DNA from: JAYZQT01 sp964412235
GTDB lineage: Bacteria; Pseudomonadota; Alphaproteobacteria; MPNO01; UBA830
Direction: 5' to 3'
DNA length: 64,000 nucleotides
NCBI GenBank assembly: GCA_964412235.1
Contig: CAYPNT010000003.1
Location: 1 to 64,000, forward strand
The notes under the pieces are model-generated. The model searched no databases. It was not told where the DNA came from and was given only the letters and a program-made list of their open reading frames with translations. Shown here one piece after another: positions 26,253-36,095 of the stretch. Position 1 is the first letter of the stretch, and each line of letters starts with the position of its first letter. Made by a program: the position numbers and the translations under genes.

Positions 26253-27572
26253 ATGCAGATAGAGAAGTTAATACAAGCAGGGCGGGTCCACAGGGACGTG
26301 TATAACGACCCAGTAATTTTCGAACTCGAAATGGAACGTATTTTCGAGAAGGCTTGGGTTTATGTGGGCCATGAGAGCCAGGTAAAATCTCCCGGTGATT
26401 TCTCTACAACCCGCGTTGGCAGAAGGCCGATGGTTATGATGCGGCACACCGACGGTAAAATCTACGTGGTTCATAATCAGTGCGCGCATCGTGGTGCGAT
26501 GGTTGTCTCCCAAGACCATGGTCACGCGAAAGAATTTGTCTGTTGTTACCACGGTTGGACATATGACACGGACGGAAAGTTGATACGCGTACCCCTTCAG
26601 CAAGGGTATCCAGATCACTTCGATCCGGAGGAACCGGGGACCGCGATGGTTCAAGCTCCGCGCGTGGCAAGCTACCGTGGTTTTATCTTTGCGTCCTTGG
26701 CCAATGACGGCCCATCATTGATAGATTTTCTAGGGTACATGGCAACCTCGCTTGACGACATGATAGATCGTGCTCCAAACAATGAAATTGAGGTGGCAGG
26801 TGGCGTGTTTAAACACGCGTATGATGGAAACTGGAAACTATACCTTGAAAATCTATGCGATGCCGCGCATCCGTTATTTGTCCACAAATCGTCCATTGAA
26901 GCAGCAGAACACCAGGACCAAAAGTCCCATACGGATGGCGCTGGTGAAGTCGGAATTCGTCAAATGCGCCAGAACGGCGCGCCTTATAAATTCTGGCAAG
27001 AACAGGTGGGCATTTGGACCTACCCGAACGGCCATTCTTATCTGGGTGATTACCACGATGACGAAAAACTTGTTGCGGCGAAGCGCGACCCGGTATTTGC
27101 CGAATATATTGCCGCCATGGAGGATGCCAAGGGTCGAGAGGAAACTCAGCGAGTTTTAGATGTAACCCGCTGGAACTCAAATGTTTATCCAAATCTTTCT
27201 TTCATGAGTCAATTTCGACAACTTCGTGTGGTTTATCCAGTATCTGTAAACCGAACAGAAGTTTTTACTTATTCATTCCGCCTTAAGGGCGCGCCTGCAA
27301 AAATGTTTGAAGACACTATAGCATTCGCCAACGTAACCAATGGCACGGGATCAATTGTGCTCACCGACGACTTAGAAACGTATGGGAGGATTGGGGTTGG
27401 CATGTCTTCTGGTGGATCAGAGTGGATCCAGATAGGGAGGGGTTACACGACAGATCAAGCAGATCAACACGGTGGGATCCGAGGCGAGGATTCCACGAGC
27501 GAGGTATACATTCGAAATATGTACGATGCTTGGCTCTCCTATATGACGGCTGAAAACAGTAGAAAATCATGA
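26253..27572 (+). CDS. Aromatic ring-hydroxylating dioxygenase, alpha subunit
   Basis: A 439-residue Rieske non-haem iron oxygenase large subunit. The [2Fe-2S] site is C77-x-H79 (NQCAHRG) and C97-x2-H100 (CCYHGW), 17 residues apart. The mononuclear iron triad starts with ENLCDAAHPLFVH, giving D203, H206 and H211. Members put both atoms of O2 into an aromatic ring using electrons from a ferredoxin and reductase; neither is encoded here, so the partners lie elsewhere. The ATG overlaps nothing upstream; its 3' end overlaps the beta subunit by 4 nt (ATGA). Substrate class cannot be fixed from sequence; benzoate/anthranilate-type acids are plausible given the CoA and UbiD neighbours. Confidence 0.93.
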   Translation: MQIEKLIQAGRVHRDVYNDPVIFELEMERIFEKAWVYVGHESQVKSPGDFSTTRVGRRPMVMMRHTDGKIYVVHNQCAHRGAMVVSQDHGHAKEFVCCYHGWTYDTDGKLIRVPLQQGYPDHFDPEEPGTAMVQAPRVASYRGFIFASLANDGPSLIDFLGYMATSLDDMIDRAPNNEIEVAGGVFKHAYDGNWKLYLENLCDAAHPLFVHKSSIEAAEHQDQKSHTDGAGEVGIRQMRQNGAPYKFWQEQVGIWTYPNGHSYLGDYHDDEKLVAAKRDPVFAEYIAAMEDAKGREETQRVLDVTRWNSNVYPNLSFMSQFRQLRVVYPVSVNRTEVFTYSFRLKGAPAKMFEDTIAFANVTNGTGSIVLTDDLETYGRIGVGMSSGGSEWIQIGRGYTTDQADQHGGIRGEDSTSEVYIRNMYDAWLSYMTAENSRKS

Positions 27573-28045
27573 CGTCTCATTTGTTAATCGAAATCGAAAA
27601 ATTTCTCATTAACGAAGCAAGGATTCTGGACGAACGCCGCTGGGGTGATTGGTTGGGCCTTTTTGCGGAAGATGGTTGGTATTGGGTGCCTGTCGAAGAA
27701 GGTCAAACGGACCCTAAAAACACTGTATCCCTTATGTACGATGACCGCCAACTGCTCGAAACACGAGTGCGAAGACTTGCAGCGGGAACGCTACACGCTC
27801 AGATGCCCATATCCCGTACTAGTCGTATTGTCACCAATGCAACTATTGAAGAACAAGCCGGTGACACGCAAATCGTGCGTTCAAAATTTCAGATGATTGA
27901 ATACAGACGCAACAAACAAAGGAATTTTGGGGGAACGCAGTGGCATGCCTTAGAAGAGGCCGGAGACGGTTTTTTGTTGAAGTGGAAAAAGGTAGAGCTC
28001 GTTAACTGCGACAGCATGATGGATGGTTTGACCATCCCATTTTGA
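27569..28045 (+). CDS. Aromatic ring-hydroxylating dioxygenase, beta subunit
   Basis: A 158-residue cone-shaped NTF2/SnoaL-like small subunit. EARILDERRWGDWLGLFAEDGWYWVP and the mid-protein RTSRIVTNATIEE strand are the family pattern. It packs against the alpha subunit and has a structural role. Start and stop codons overlap the alpha gene as ATGA, as usual for an alpha3beta3 oxygenase. Confidence 0.93.
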   Translation: MTSHLLIEIEKFLINEARILDERRWGDWLGLFAEDGWYWVPVEEGQTDPKNTVSLMYDDRQLLETRVRRLAAGTLHAQMPISRTSRIVTNATIEEQAGDTQIVRSKFQMIEYRRNKQRNFGGTQWHALEEAGDGFLLKWKKVELVNCDSMMDGLTIPF

Positions 28046-28075
28046 AATACCGGTGTTAATAGACAAAGACGACAC

Positions 28076-29074
28076 ATGCCGCAAACAGTAAAAGCCATTC
28101 GGGTACACGAATATGGGGGACCAGAAGTTCTTCAGTTTGATGACGTGCAAATTGGTGCGCCCGCTCCTGGTGAGGTTCTTATCCGCCACAATGCCATCGG
28201 TGTGAACTTTGCCGACTTACACACACGCAATGGTCGATATCCACTTCCACACCTGCCACATTGTATCGGAGCGGAAGCGTCGGGAGTGATAGAAGCAAAG
28301 GGCGATGGGGTGGAGCACCTCTCCATTGGAGATAGAGTAGCATATTCAAGTGGTGGGCACGCACTACCCCGGGGAGCCTATTGCGAAGCGCGTGTAATGT
28401 CAGCTGATCGACTATTCGTGCTCCCTGATGAGATAGAACACGAAACAGCGGCGGCGATGACGACTAAAGGTCTCACGGCCCACTATCTCATCCACGACGT
28501 TTATCCCGTTGGTAAAGGAGACACAATCGCGGTCCACGCCGCCGCTGGCGGAGTTGGACAAATTCTATGTCAATGGGCAAATTACTTGGGGGCGCGGGTT
28601 ATCGCAATAGTTGGTACACCGGAGAAAGCAAAAACGGCAGCAGATTTGGGTTGCAAGTATACTTTGGTCCGTGGTCGCGACGACGTGGTTGAACAAGTGC
28701 GGTCTTTGACGGACGGAGAAGGTGTTGCCGTCGTATATGACTCTGTAGGAGCTGATACATATGAGGAGTCACTTCGTTGTCTGCGGCCAAGGGGATTGCT
28801 CGCTTCTTTTGGAACCGCGTCAGGACCCGTTCCGCCGGTCGATTTGTTTCAGTTAAACCAACTGGGCTCTTTATATGTCACGAGTGCTGCTTTCCTTTGG
28901 CATCTTCGCAACCGCGAAGAAATGCTTAAGCGCGCAACCGACCTGATCTCTATGGTTGTGCAAAACAACATAAAAATCTCTATCGGATTGAAATACCCAC
29001 TTTCACGTGCTTCGGACGCTCATCGCGATATAGAGGCCCGTAAAACAACGGGAATGAGCCTGCTTATCCCATAG
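28076..29074 (+). CDS. Zinc-free quinone-oxidoreductase-like MDR protein
   Basis: A 332-residue medium-chain dehydrogenase/reductase of the NADPH:quinone oxidoreductase (Qor) branch. AIGVNFADLHTRNGRYP replaces the zinc-binding start of alcohol dehydrogenases, and the NADPH loop is AAAGGVGQIL. No structural-zinc Cys cluster is present. It reduces quinones or enones with NADPH. It follows the Rieske beta gene by 30 nt and may handle a quinoid or enoyl intermediate, or simply recycle redox partners. Confidence in family is high, in role low. Confidence 0.9.
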   Translation: MPQTVKAIRVHEYGGPEVLQFDDVQIGAPAPGEVLIRHNAIGVNFADLHTRNGRYPLPHLPHCIGAEASGVIEAKGDGVEHLSIGDRVAYSSGGHALPRGAYCEARVMSADRLFVLPDEIEHETAAAMTTKGLTAHYLIHDVYPVGKGDTIAVHAAAGGVGQILCQWANYLGARVIAIVGTPEKAKTAADLGCKYTLVRGRDDVVEQVRSLTDGEGVAVVYDSVGADTYEESLRCLRPRGLLASFGTASGPVPPVDLFQLNQLGSLYVTSAAFLWHLRNREEMLKRATDLISMVVQNNIKISIGLKYPLSRASDAHRDIEARKTTGMSLLIP

Positions 29075-29151
29075 ACATTAGACAGCACGGTTGATCCAAC
29101 AAAGCCGGATGGACATGATACGTATAGAAATAATGTAGGGACACAATCATC

Positions 29152-30009
29152 ATGTCAGATGCCCCGACGGTCCGCCTTGACGCGGACGGAAAACCAGTCG
29201 GCTTTATCGATCACCCGGAAACATTTGAGACAATAATTTTTGAAGTTGTGGAAAAAGGGGTAGGACTTCTAACATTAAATCGCCCTGATAAACTAAATGC
29301 CTTTGATGAGCGAATGATTCGAGAAATACGGTCTGTCATTTGGCATGTAAATTTTGATGAAAGCATCCGGCTACTTTTAATAACCGGTTCGGGGCGCGGC
29401 TTTTGCTCAGGCCGGGACATAAACGGTCTTGACTATGAAAATAATCTGCCTTCGCCACAATATCGGGCGTATGTGCGGGCAAATCACGAGATGCTGGACG
29501 ATCTGGAAAATATGGAAAAACCAGTCATTTCTATGATAAATGGCATCTGCGCCGGAGGTGGGGTTGAAATAGCAATAGCTAGTGATTTTAGGATAGCGGC
29601 GAACGAGGCGCAATTCACGCTGACTGAAAACAATATTGGCGTTATCCCAGCGTCGGGTGCTGCATCTCGAATGATTCAAATGATCGGTATCGGCCGACTA
29701 AAGGAAATGATGATGACCACGATAGCGGTAAGTGCGAGCAAGGGCGAACAATGGGGTTTAGTGAACCGAGTTTGCTCACGAGAAACCTTATTAGATGAAA
29801 CGTTGAAATTCGCACGAGTTCTAATGGATCGCGCACCCCTGGCGCTAGGCATGGCTAAGCACATAATCAATACATGCCAAAACACCGATACTGAAACGGG
29901 GCGTTTAATAGAACGTTTGGGACAGTCTATATTAATTCAATCGGAGGATTCCCGAGAAGGAAATTTGGCCTTTCGCGAAAAAAGAAAACCGAAATGGACG
30001 GGCAGATGA
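29152..30009 (+). CDS. Enoyl-CoA hydratase/isomerase family protein
   Basis: A 285-residue crotonase-fold protein with an N-terminal extension of about 25 residues. GRGFCSGRDINGL forms the oxyanion hole, GGGVEIAIASDFRIA carries the first catalytic Glu position, and TENNIGVIPASGAAS holds Glu followed by Asn where the second acid is expected, so hydratase activity is uncertain. The C-terminus ends REKRKPKWTGR. Its stop overlaps the next hydrolase start (ATGA at 30006-30009). It sits in the plus-strand Rieske/UbiD operon. Confidence 0.85.
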   Translation: MSDAPTVRLDADGKPVGFIDHPETFETIIFEVVEKGVGLLTLNRPDKLNAFDERMIREIRSVIWHVNFDESIRLLLITGSGRGFCSGRDINGLDYENNLPSPQYRAYVRANHEMLDDLENMEKPVISMINGICAGGGVEIAIASDFRIAANEAQFTLTENNIGVIPASGAASRMIQMIGIGRLKEMMMTTIAVSASKGEQWGLVNRVCSRETLLDETLKFARVLMDRAPLALGMAKHIINTCQNTDTETGRLIERLGQSILIQSEDSREGNLAFREKRKPKWTGR

Positions 30010-30791
30010 GCCTCAATCACTTAGAAGCTATAGATCTCTGGGTAGAAGAAGGAGGCACTAACAAAACACCAACCTTACTGTTAATGCATGGACTTTCCGG
30101 CACGGGCAATATTTGGCATGGTCTGCAGCCTTTTCTGCAAGAAAAGTGGCCTGGCCGCTGGTTAATCCCTGATATGCGGGGACATGGAAGATCTGGTCAC
30201 AGCGCTAACTACAGTTTGGGCAATCACGCCATTGATATGGCCGAATTATTACTAGGTTCAGAAGAAGTGTACCTAGCGGGACATTCCATGGGGGGCCTTG
30301 TGGGTATTCTCCTAGCGTCGGGTTGGTTTGGGGTGTCGCCGAAAGCTGTTATTACCACAGGCGTGAAAATCAACTGGAGCGAAGAAGAATACTCGGGAAT
30401 TTTAAAGTTAGTAAAGACACCGACACGTTGGTTTGACACCGCTAAAGAAGCACGAGAGCGGTTTATTTTTGTCACGGGACTTCGGGGCATAGTCGAACCC
30501 TATTCCGAATTTGCAGAAACTGGGATAGTTGAACATAACGGAAAATGGCGTCTCGCAGCAGACAACCGCACTGCAATGGTCGCCTTCGCAAATGCCAAAG
30601 ATGTGTACAAGGCTGCAAAGTCACCGGTCCTCCTGTCCGCAGGCCAACATGACCGGATGGTCACCATCGAGGAACTCCGCAGCCTCGACGGAAACGCTGC
30701 GCAATTAGCTGGTCTCGGACATAATGCGCACGTCGAAGACCCAAGGAGTTTTTGGAACCTAATTGCCACGACCGCAGGAGTATCGACGTGA
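30006..30791 (+). CDS. Alpha/beta hydrolase
   Basis: A 261-residue alpha/beta hydrolase with an intact triad pattern: oxyanion HGLSGTGNIW, DMRGHGRS, nucleophile Ser in AGHSMGG, an acidic residue in SAGQHDRM and His in GLGHNAHVED. The ATG at 30006 overlaps the crotonase stop as ATGA and is preferred to ATG 29994, four codons earlier. Its TGA overlaps the GTG start of the UbiD gene. It could cleave an ester, lactone or ring-fission product, or a CoA thioester made in this operon. Confidence 0.88.
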   Translation: MSLNHLEAIDLWVEEGGTNKTPTLLLMHGLSGTGNIWHGLQPFLQEKWPGRWLIPDMRGHGRSGHSANYSLGNHAIDMAELLLGSEEVYLAGHSMGGLVGILLASGWFGVSPKAVITTGVKINWSEEEYSGILKLVKTPTRWFDTAKEARERFIFVTGLRGIVEPYSEFAETGIVEHNGKWRLAADNRTAMVAFANAKDVYKAAKSPVLLSAGQHDRMVTIEELRSLDGNAAQLAGLGHNAHVEDPRSFWNLIATTAGVST

Positions 30792-32308
30792 CCCCAGACA
30801 CCGAAAAATACCGTTTCCGTAGCTTTCTCGAGTCGTTAGTTGATGAAGATGAAATAGAAATTATCGAGGAGAAAATACCACTATCAACAATTGCTGCACG
30901 TCTTGAGGGAAACACCCAAGCAACATGGTTTCGCCGTGCGGGGCCCGACGGACAGGAATTGGCGGGGAACGTTATGGGGTCGCGACGACGCATTGCGAAG
31001 TCACTTGAGGTTGATGAAGCGGATCTTTTGTCTGAGGTATTAAACCGGCTCCGCACACCCCTCGAACCGGTGGAAATAAGCGGGCAAGATGCACCGGTCC
31101 AGAAAATCATTCACAGAGAGGAGGAAGCTGACTTAACCTCTCTTCCCGTGCATCTCCAACATGGCGAAGACGGCGCACCCTATATTTCGGCGACACTTGA
31201 TTTTACATTTGACCCCGGCAACCAGGTGACTAACGTTGGTATGCGGCGTCTAATGCTTCGCGGTCGTCACGAAGCTGGGATCGATCTGAACGCCCCCAGC
31301 GATCTTCGAATGATCTATGGAGGAACCCACCAAAACGGAAACCTCCTACCCATTGCCTTTGCCATTGGATTTCATCCCGCAGATGCTATTGCCGCCCTTT
31401 CGATGACACCCCCAACAGATGAATTGGGACTAATCGGCGCAATACGGGGTCAGCCCCTCCCAGTAGTGAAATGTATTACCAGCGATATTCGTGTCCCAGC
31501 AGACGCCGAGTATATCATTGAAGGGTACCTTGATGCAGATGGATGGAAACAACCAGAAGGGCCGTATGGAGAATACGTTGGTTATTACGGGCGCTTGAAA
31601 CAAAACCCTGTCTTTCATTTAACCGCCATTACCCACCGGGAAGACGCGGTGTTTCAAACAGCTACTATTGGTGGTCGCAATATGGCTACGACAGATACCG
31701 CCCAACTTTGTGCACTGAGAACAGAACAAGCTATTTGGACGGCTTTAGAAAACGCGATACGCGAGCCCGTCGCAGTTTATTGTCCGCCCGCGACAGGGGG
31801 CATGTACAACGCTCGAATTTCTATAAACCAAAGAATGCCTGGTGAAGCCCGAAATGCTATGGCCGCTGCACTCGCTTCAACGGCAGATACAAAACATGTC
31901 TTCGTGGTTGACCCAGACATAAATATTTATAGTGATGATCAGATGGAGTGGGCCTTGGCCACAAGGTTTCAAAGTGACCAGGATCTTATGACGTCCAACG
32001 GATATCGGGCAGTACCCCTCGACCCCTCCTTGGGGGGCAACACGTCTGGGGCAAAAGCTGGATTTGACCTTACTCGACCGTTTGGCGAGGCAGAGGCTCA
32101 AGAATGGAAAATCCCGGAACCACCGAGTTTTCGACAGACACGCCGAAAGACCGTTGAGGAGGCTCTCAAAGAAGGCCCGCAATTTTTTCGGGAACTTATG
32201 GATGCAACTAACTCCGACGATGGACGTGAGATCGTCAGGGTACTCGAAAACTTCTATAGCGAAGGCCGGCTGAACCGCTTAAACGATGGACGCTACACCT
32301 TGAATTAA
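30788..32308 (+). CDS. UbiD-family decarboxylase (first copy)
   Basis: A 506-residue UbiD-family protein, expected to use prenylated FMN for reversible non-oxidative decarboxylation of aromatic or alpha,beta-unsaturated acids. The conserved substrate/prFMN region shows PEGPYGEYVGYYG with its Glu residues, and IPVPADAEYIIEG-like strand before it. The GTG at 30788 has AGGAG (30776-30780) seven bases upstream and overlaps the previous stop as GTGA; the ATG-like frame from 30752 is unlikely. No ubiX-type flavin prenyltransferase is in the window, so the cofactor must be made elsewhere. Within the operon it lies between two hydrolases and next to the SCP2-like gene. Confidence 0.9.
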   Translation: MTPDTEKYRFRSFLESLVDEDEIEIIEEKIPLSTIAARLEGNTQATWFRRAGPDGQELAGNVMGSRRRIAKSLEVDEADLLSEVLNRLRTPLEPVEISGQDAPVQKIIHREEEADLTSLPVHLQHGEDGAPYISATLDFTFDPGNQVTNVGMRRLMLRGRHEAGIDLNAPSDLRMIYGGTHQNGNLLPIAFAIGFHPADAIAALSMTPPTDELGLIGAIRGQPLPVVKCITSDIRVPADAEYIIEGYLDADGWKQPEGPYGEYVGYYGRLKQNPVFHLTAITHREDAVFQTATIGGRNMATTDTAQLCALRTEQAIWTALENAIREPVAVYCPPATGGMYNARISINQRMPGEARNAMAAALASTADTKHVFVVDPDINIYSDDQMEWALATRFQSDQDLMTSNGYRAVPLDPSLGGNTSGAKAGFDLTRPFGEAEAQEWKIPEPPSFRQTRRKTVEEALKEGPQFFRELMDATNSDDGREIVRVLENFYSEGRLNRLNDGRYTLN

Positions 32309-32320
32309 TGATAGAGATCG

Positions 32321-32701
32321 ATGCTTAAAGCATTAAAAAATTTAGTAAATAAAAATGCACCTCTCGTCGCCCGTGGTCGATTTTTTTCGGAAAAGTTTGT
32401 GATTGGCGTTGGTGAAAATGACTGGTTGATAGAGACGCAATGCGGCCGAATTATTCGGGTGGACAAGGGGCCCTTCCTTATGCACTCGTGGCGATTTTCG
32501 ATACGCGCCTCCATAGATACTTGGGAAGCCTTCTGGCAACCCGTTCCCTTACCCGGATATCATGACCTTTTCGCGATGACAAAGAGCGGCAACGCAATTA
32601 TTGAGGGTGATATTCAACCCATGATTGCGAACCTACGCTATATTAAAGAGGTTTTAGAAACGTTACGGGAAACACCGTCAGGAAGGACGCATGACTGCTA
32701 A
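32321..32701 (+). CDS. Small protein resembling an SCP2 sterol-carrier domain
   Basis: A 126-residue protein without signal peptide. The C-terminal half (HDLFAMTKSGNAIIEGDIQP, then MIANLRYIKEVLETLRE) resembles the last strand and helix of SCP2-type lipid-binding domains, where a Gly-Asp pair precedes the final helix. The match is by eye and incomplete. It follows UbiD by 12 nt and overlaps the next hydrolase by 11 nt, so it belongs to the operon. A role in holding a hydrophobic substrate or CoA ester is only a guess. Confidence 0.6.
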   Translation: MLKALKNLVNKNAPLVARGRFFSEKFVIGVGENDWLIETQCGRIIRVDKGPFLMHSWRFSIRASIDTWEAFWQPVPLPGYHDLFAMTKSGNAIIEGDIQPMIANLRYIKEVLETLRETPSGRTHDC

Positions 32702-33548
32702 GATCGAACCAATTCTGGGCAGGTACCTCCACCTCGACATAAACGATTGCCCTCACCGGGTATATTTTGAGGAAACAGGCAACGGTATCCCGCTCGTATG
32801 CCTCCACACGGCTGGCTCTGACGCCAGCCAATTTCGGCATCTGCTCAATGATCAAGAAATCAACGGTAAATATCGAATTATTGCATTCGACATGCCGTGG
32901 CATGGCAAATCTTTGCCTCCTGCGGGGTATCATAACCAGGAATACAAACTGACTACGGATTTATATTCGGATACAATCCTAGCATTCTGTCAGGCACTAG
33001 CCCTCGACCACCCTGTTCTAATAGGCTGCTCCATGGGTGGCAGAATTGTCCTCCACATGGCCGAAGCGTTTTCCGATAAGTTCCGAGCGGTGATAGGCGT
33101 CGAGGCTTCCGACTACCAAGAACCCTGGTACGATCGTGACTGGCTACACCGGCCCGACGTCCATGGGGGAGAAGTATGCTCTGCGCTAATATCTGGCCTT
33201 GTAGCACCTCAAAGCCCTTTAGAATACCGGTGGGAAACACTTTGGGGTTACCTGGCAAGTGGACCCGGAGTATTTAAAGGTGATTTAAATTTTTACAGGG
33301 CAGACTCAGATTATAGAGAGAGAGTTTCCCGGATCGACGTCCATAAATGCCCTGTATACTTGATGACTGGGGAATATGACTTTTCGTGCACACCAGAGGA
33401 CACAATCCGAACGGCAAAGAAAATTGGAATAGAGGCAGTGATTATGAAGAATTTAGGCCACTTCCCAATGTCGGAAAACCCAAATCAATTCCGAAAGTAC
33501 CTAATGCCAATCTTAACTGAAATTATTGATAGCGTCGTACACCCTTGA
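32691..33548 (+). CDS. Alpha/beta hydrolase
   Basis: A 285-residue alpha/beta hydrolase with HTAGSDASQF for the oxyanion hole, DMPWHGKS, nucleophile Ser in GCSMGGR, Asp in TGEYDFSC and His in LGHFPMSEN. The spacing and the D-x-P-W-H-G-K-S motif resemble meta-cleavage product hydrolases and lactonases. GGAAGGA lies just before the ATG, which overlaps the upstream small gene. It is the second hydrolase of this operon; the two are not close copies of each other. Confidence 0.88.
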   Translation: MTAKIEPILGRYLHLDINDCPHRVYFEETGNGIPLVCLHTAGSDASQFRHLLNDQEINGKYRIIAFDMPWHGKSLPPAGYHNQEYKLTTDLYSDTILAFCQALALDHPVLIGCSMGGRIVLHMAEAFSDKFRAVIGVEASDYQEPWYDRDWLHRPDVHGGEVCSALISGLVAPQSPLEYRWETLWGYLASGPGVFKGDLNFYRADSDYRERVSRIDVHKCPVYLMTGEYDFSCTPEDTIRTAKKIGIEAVIMKNLGHFPMSENPNQFRKYLMPILTEIIDSVVHP

Positions 33549-33624
33549 TTTTTCTTGCATTGACAACGCGCGACTGAAAACATACTGCCACAGTTATTCA
33601 AACAAATTTACTTGGGAAGTAAAA

Positions 33625-34734
33625 ATGGAAACCCGCGCCGCGATTGCAATAGAGGCTGGAAAGCCACTCGAAATTGAAACAGTGAACCTTGATGGACCCA
33701 AAGAGGGTGAAGTGCTTGTGGAAATAATGGCCACCGGCGTCTGCCATACAGATGAATTCACCTTATCGGGCGCGGACCCAGAAGGTATTTTTCCGGCTAT
33801 TCTTGGACATGAGGGTGCCGGGGTCGTGGTCGATTGTGGACCCGGAGTGACCACCCTAAAAAAGGGAGACCATGTCATTCCGCTTTACATACCCGAATGT
33901 CGTCAATGCAAATCATGCTTGTCGGGGAAAACCAATCTTTGCACATCAATTCGTGAAACACAGGGCCAAGGCGTTATGCCTGATGGAAGCAGTCGCTTTT
34001 CAAAAGGCGGGGATAAAATATTTCATTACATGGGAACTTCGACATTTTCCAACCATACAGTTGTGCCAGAAATCGCACTCGCCAAAGTCCGAAAAGACGC
34101 TCCATTTGACAAGATTTGCTACATTGGCTGTGGAGTTACTACAGGCATTGGAGCCGTGATCAATACGGCAGGTGTAGAACCCGGGTCCAACGTCGTAATC
34201 TTTGGACTTGGTGGAATTGGACTAAACGTTATCCAGGGCGCCCGACTCGCGGGGGCAAATAAAATTATCGGCGTCGACATAAATCGGTCAAAAAAGGAAA
34301 TGGCGGGGAGATTTGGTATGACCCACTTTGTTGACCCGAATGAAGTCGAAGGCGATCTCGTCCCCTATCTAATTGATCTAACGGATGGCGGAGCTGACTA
34401 TTCGTTTGAATGCATTGGTAACGTTAATACAATGCGACAAGCCTTAGAATGTGCCCATCGTGGCTGGGGCGAAAGCGTGATTATCGGTGTGGCCGGTGCG
34501 GGCCAGGAGATTTCTACGCGACCATTCCAGCTAGTGACAGGTCGAATTTGGAAAGGCACGGCGTTCGGCGGCGCAAAAAGCCGACGTGATGTGCCAAAAA
34601 TCGTGGATTGGTATATGGATGGTAAAATAGAAATTGACCCTATGATTACACACACGATGCCACTTGAGCAGATCAACGATGCTTTTGACCTTATGCATAG
34701 GGGTGAGAGCATCCGAAGTGTAATAAATTTTTAG
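33625..34734 (+). CDS. frmA: S-(hydroxymethyl)glutathione dehydrogenase / class III alcohol dehydrogenase
   Basis: A 369-residue zinc alcohol dehydrogenase of exactly the usual class III length. Catalytic zinc residues are in TGVCHTDE and GHEGAGVV, the structural zinc set is CRQCKSC then LC, and the NAD fold shows FGLGGIGLNVIQGARLAGA. The CGVTTGIGAVINTA and GTAFGGAKSRRDVP segments are characteristic of glutathione-dependent formaldehyde dehydrogenase. It turns the formaldehyde-glutathione adduct into S-formylglutathione. GGGAAG precedes the ATG at 33625; an open frame from 33526 overlaps the hydrolase. Directly before a phthalate-family Rieske oxygenase, it suggests an O- or N-demethylation that releases formaldehyde (inference). 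Confidence 0.93.
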   Translation: METRAAIAIEAGKPLEIETVNLDGPKEGEVLVEIMATGVCHTDEFTLSGADPEGIFPAILGHEGAGVVVDCGPGVTTLKKGDHVIPLYIPECRQCKSCLSGKTNLCTSIRETQGQGVMPDGSSRFSKGGDKIFHYMGTSTFSNHTVVPEIALAKVRKDAPFDKICYIGCGVTTGIGAVINTAGVEPGSNVVIFGLGGIGLNVIQGARLAGANKIIGVDINRSKKEMAGRFGMTHFVDPNEVEGDLVPYLIDLTDGGADYSFECIGNVNTMRQALECAHRGWGESVIIGVAGAGQEISTRPFQLVTGRIWKGTAFGGAKSRRDVPKIVDWYMDGKIEIDPMITHTMPLEQINDAFDLMHRGESIRSVINF

Positions 34735-34747
34735 TTAGCAAGAACCT

Positions 34748-36094
34748 ATGCTAAGCCATGAAGAAAATCGGCTGATAACAGAGATTGAGCCAGGAACAAG
34801 TTGTGGCAATGTAATACGCAAACATTGGCAGCCGGCGGCATTGACCGAGGAACTATCCGAAAACCGACCATTAAAAGCAGTGCATCTGCTCGGCGAAGAG
34901 CTTGTTCTTTATAGGACTGAGAATGGCGGATATTCCCTAATCGGCCGGTATTGTCCCCACCGGGGTGCTGATCTTTGTTATGGACGTTTGGAAAATAATG
35001 GGCTCCGTTGTGCCTTTCATGGATGGTTATTTGACGAAAATGGGCAGTGTTTAGAACAGCCCGCGGAACCGGTGACGAGCAATTTTCATAAAAAAATAAG
35101 ACACGTAGCCTATCCGTGTGTCGAACGTAACGGGATAATTTTTACCTACATGGGAGACGGAAAGCCACCCGCGCTTCCCATATTTGACTGTTTTGAGGCC
35201 CCTGAAAATTATACCTTTGCCTTTAAGGGCTTTGTAGATTGCAATTGGCTGCAGTTGAACGAAGTCGGCATTGATCCGGCGCACGCTTCATTCTTGCATC
35301 GTTTTTTTAACGATGAAACTGAGGAGGAGGGATACGGACAGCAATTCCGGTTCTCAACAGAGGAAAATTCCTTGGCGATAACCAAGGTACTTCGAGAATA
35401 TGACTGCCCGACTATAGACTGCGAGGAGACTGATATTGGCCTTCGTATTTTTGCTCTAAGGCCCCTAAATGATAGGGACGTCCATGTCCGCGTAACGAAT
35501 CAAATTTTTCCCAACGCCGTTGTCATCCCTATAAGTAATGACATTATGCTTACCCAATGGCATGTCCCCATCGACAACACCAAGAGCTGGTGGTATGCAA
35601 TTTTTTCAAGTTTCACGGAGCCGGTTGATAAAGAGCGCATGCGCAATGACCGGCTAGAGCTCTACACTCTGCCCGATTATCGACCCCGCAAAAACAAATT
35701 AAATAATTACGGTTATGACCCAGAGGAACAGCGAACTAAAACATACACAGGAATGGGGATGGATATTAACGTCCATGATCAATGGGCCGTTGAATCTCTG
35801 GGAACGGTTCAGGATCGCACCTCAGAACATTTAGGCACCACTGACAAAGCAATTATCGCAAACCGCAAACTTCTTCTCCGAGAGATTGATGCCTTAGAAA
35901 AGGGGAGTAGAACTAAAGCAAAAGCCCCACCCAGAATTAACCCTGAGGACCGAGGGCCAGTCACAATTGACACAATAGTACCGGTTAAAACATGGCAAAC
36001 TGCTTGGAAGAAAACCGCCGCTAAGAGAAGAGAAAAATCTCCGTGGGCCCAAACAATAACGTCCCTTGAAATTGAAGAAACGATGGACAACTAA
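34748..36094 (+). CDS. Rieske oxygenase of the phthalate/vanillate-demethylase group
   Basis: A 448-residue single-component-type terminal oxygenase. The Rieske site is C69-x-H71 (RYCPHRGADL) and C88-x2-H91 (CAFHGW). The mononuclear iron motif is NEVGIDPAHASFLH, giving D176, H179 and H184. This branch includes phthalate 4,5-dioxygenase, vanillate O-demethylase and several N-demethylases and has no beta subunit, in line with none here. A matching ferredoxin-reductase is not in the window. The stop is followed after one base by the glutamine-synthetase-like gene. FrmA on one side and a gamma-glutamyl ligase on the other point to a methylated amine or aromatic amine/ether as substrate (inference). 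Confidence 0.92.
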   Translation: MLSHEENRLITEIEPGTSCGNVIRKHWQPAALTEELSENRPLKAVHLLGEELVLYRTENGGYSLIGRYCPHRGADLCYGRLENNGLRCAFHGWLFDENGQCLEQPAEPVTSNFHKKIRHVAYPCVERNGIIFTYMGDGKPPALPIFDCFEAPENYTFAFKGFVDCNWLQLNEVGIDPAHASFLHRFFNDETEEEGYGQQFRFSTEENSLAITKVLREYDCPTIDCEETDIGLRIFALRPLNDRDVHVRVTNQIFPNAVVIPISNDIMLTQWHVPIDNTKSWWYAIFSSFTEPVDKERMRNDRLELYTLPDYRPRKNKLNNYGYDPEEQRTKTYTGMGMDINVHDQWAVESLGTVQDRTSEHLGTTDKAIIANRKLLLREIDALEKGSRTKAKAPPRINPEDRGPVTIDTIVPVKTWQTAWKKTAAKRREKSPWAQTITSLEIEETMDN

Positions 36095-36095
36095 A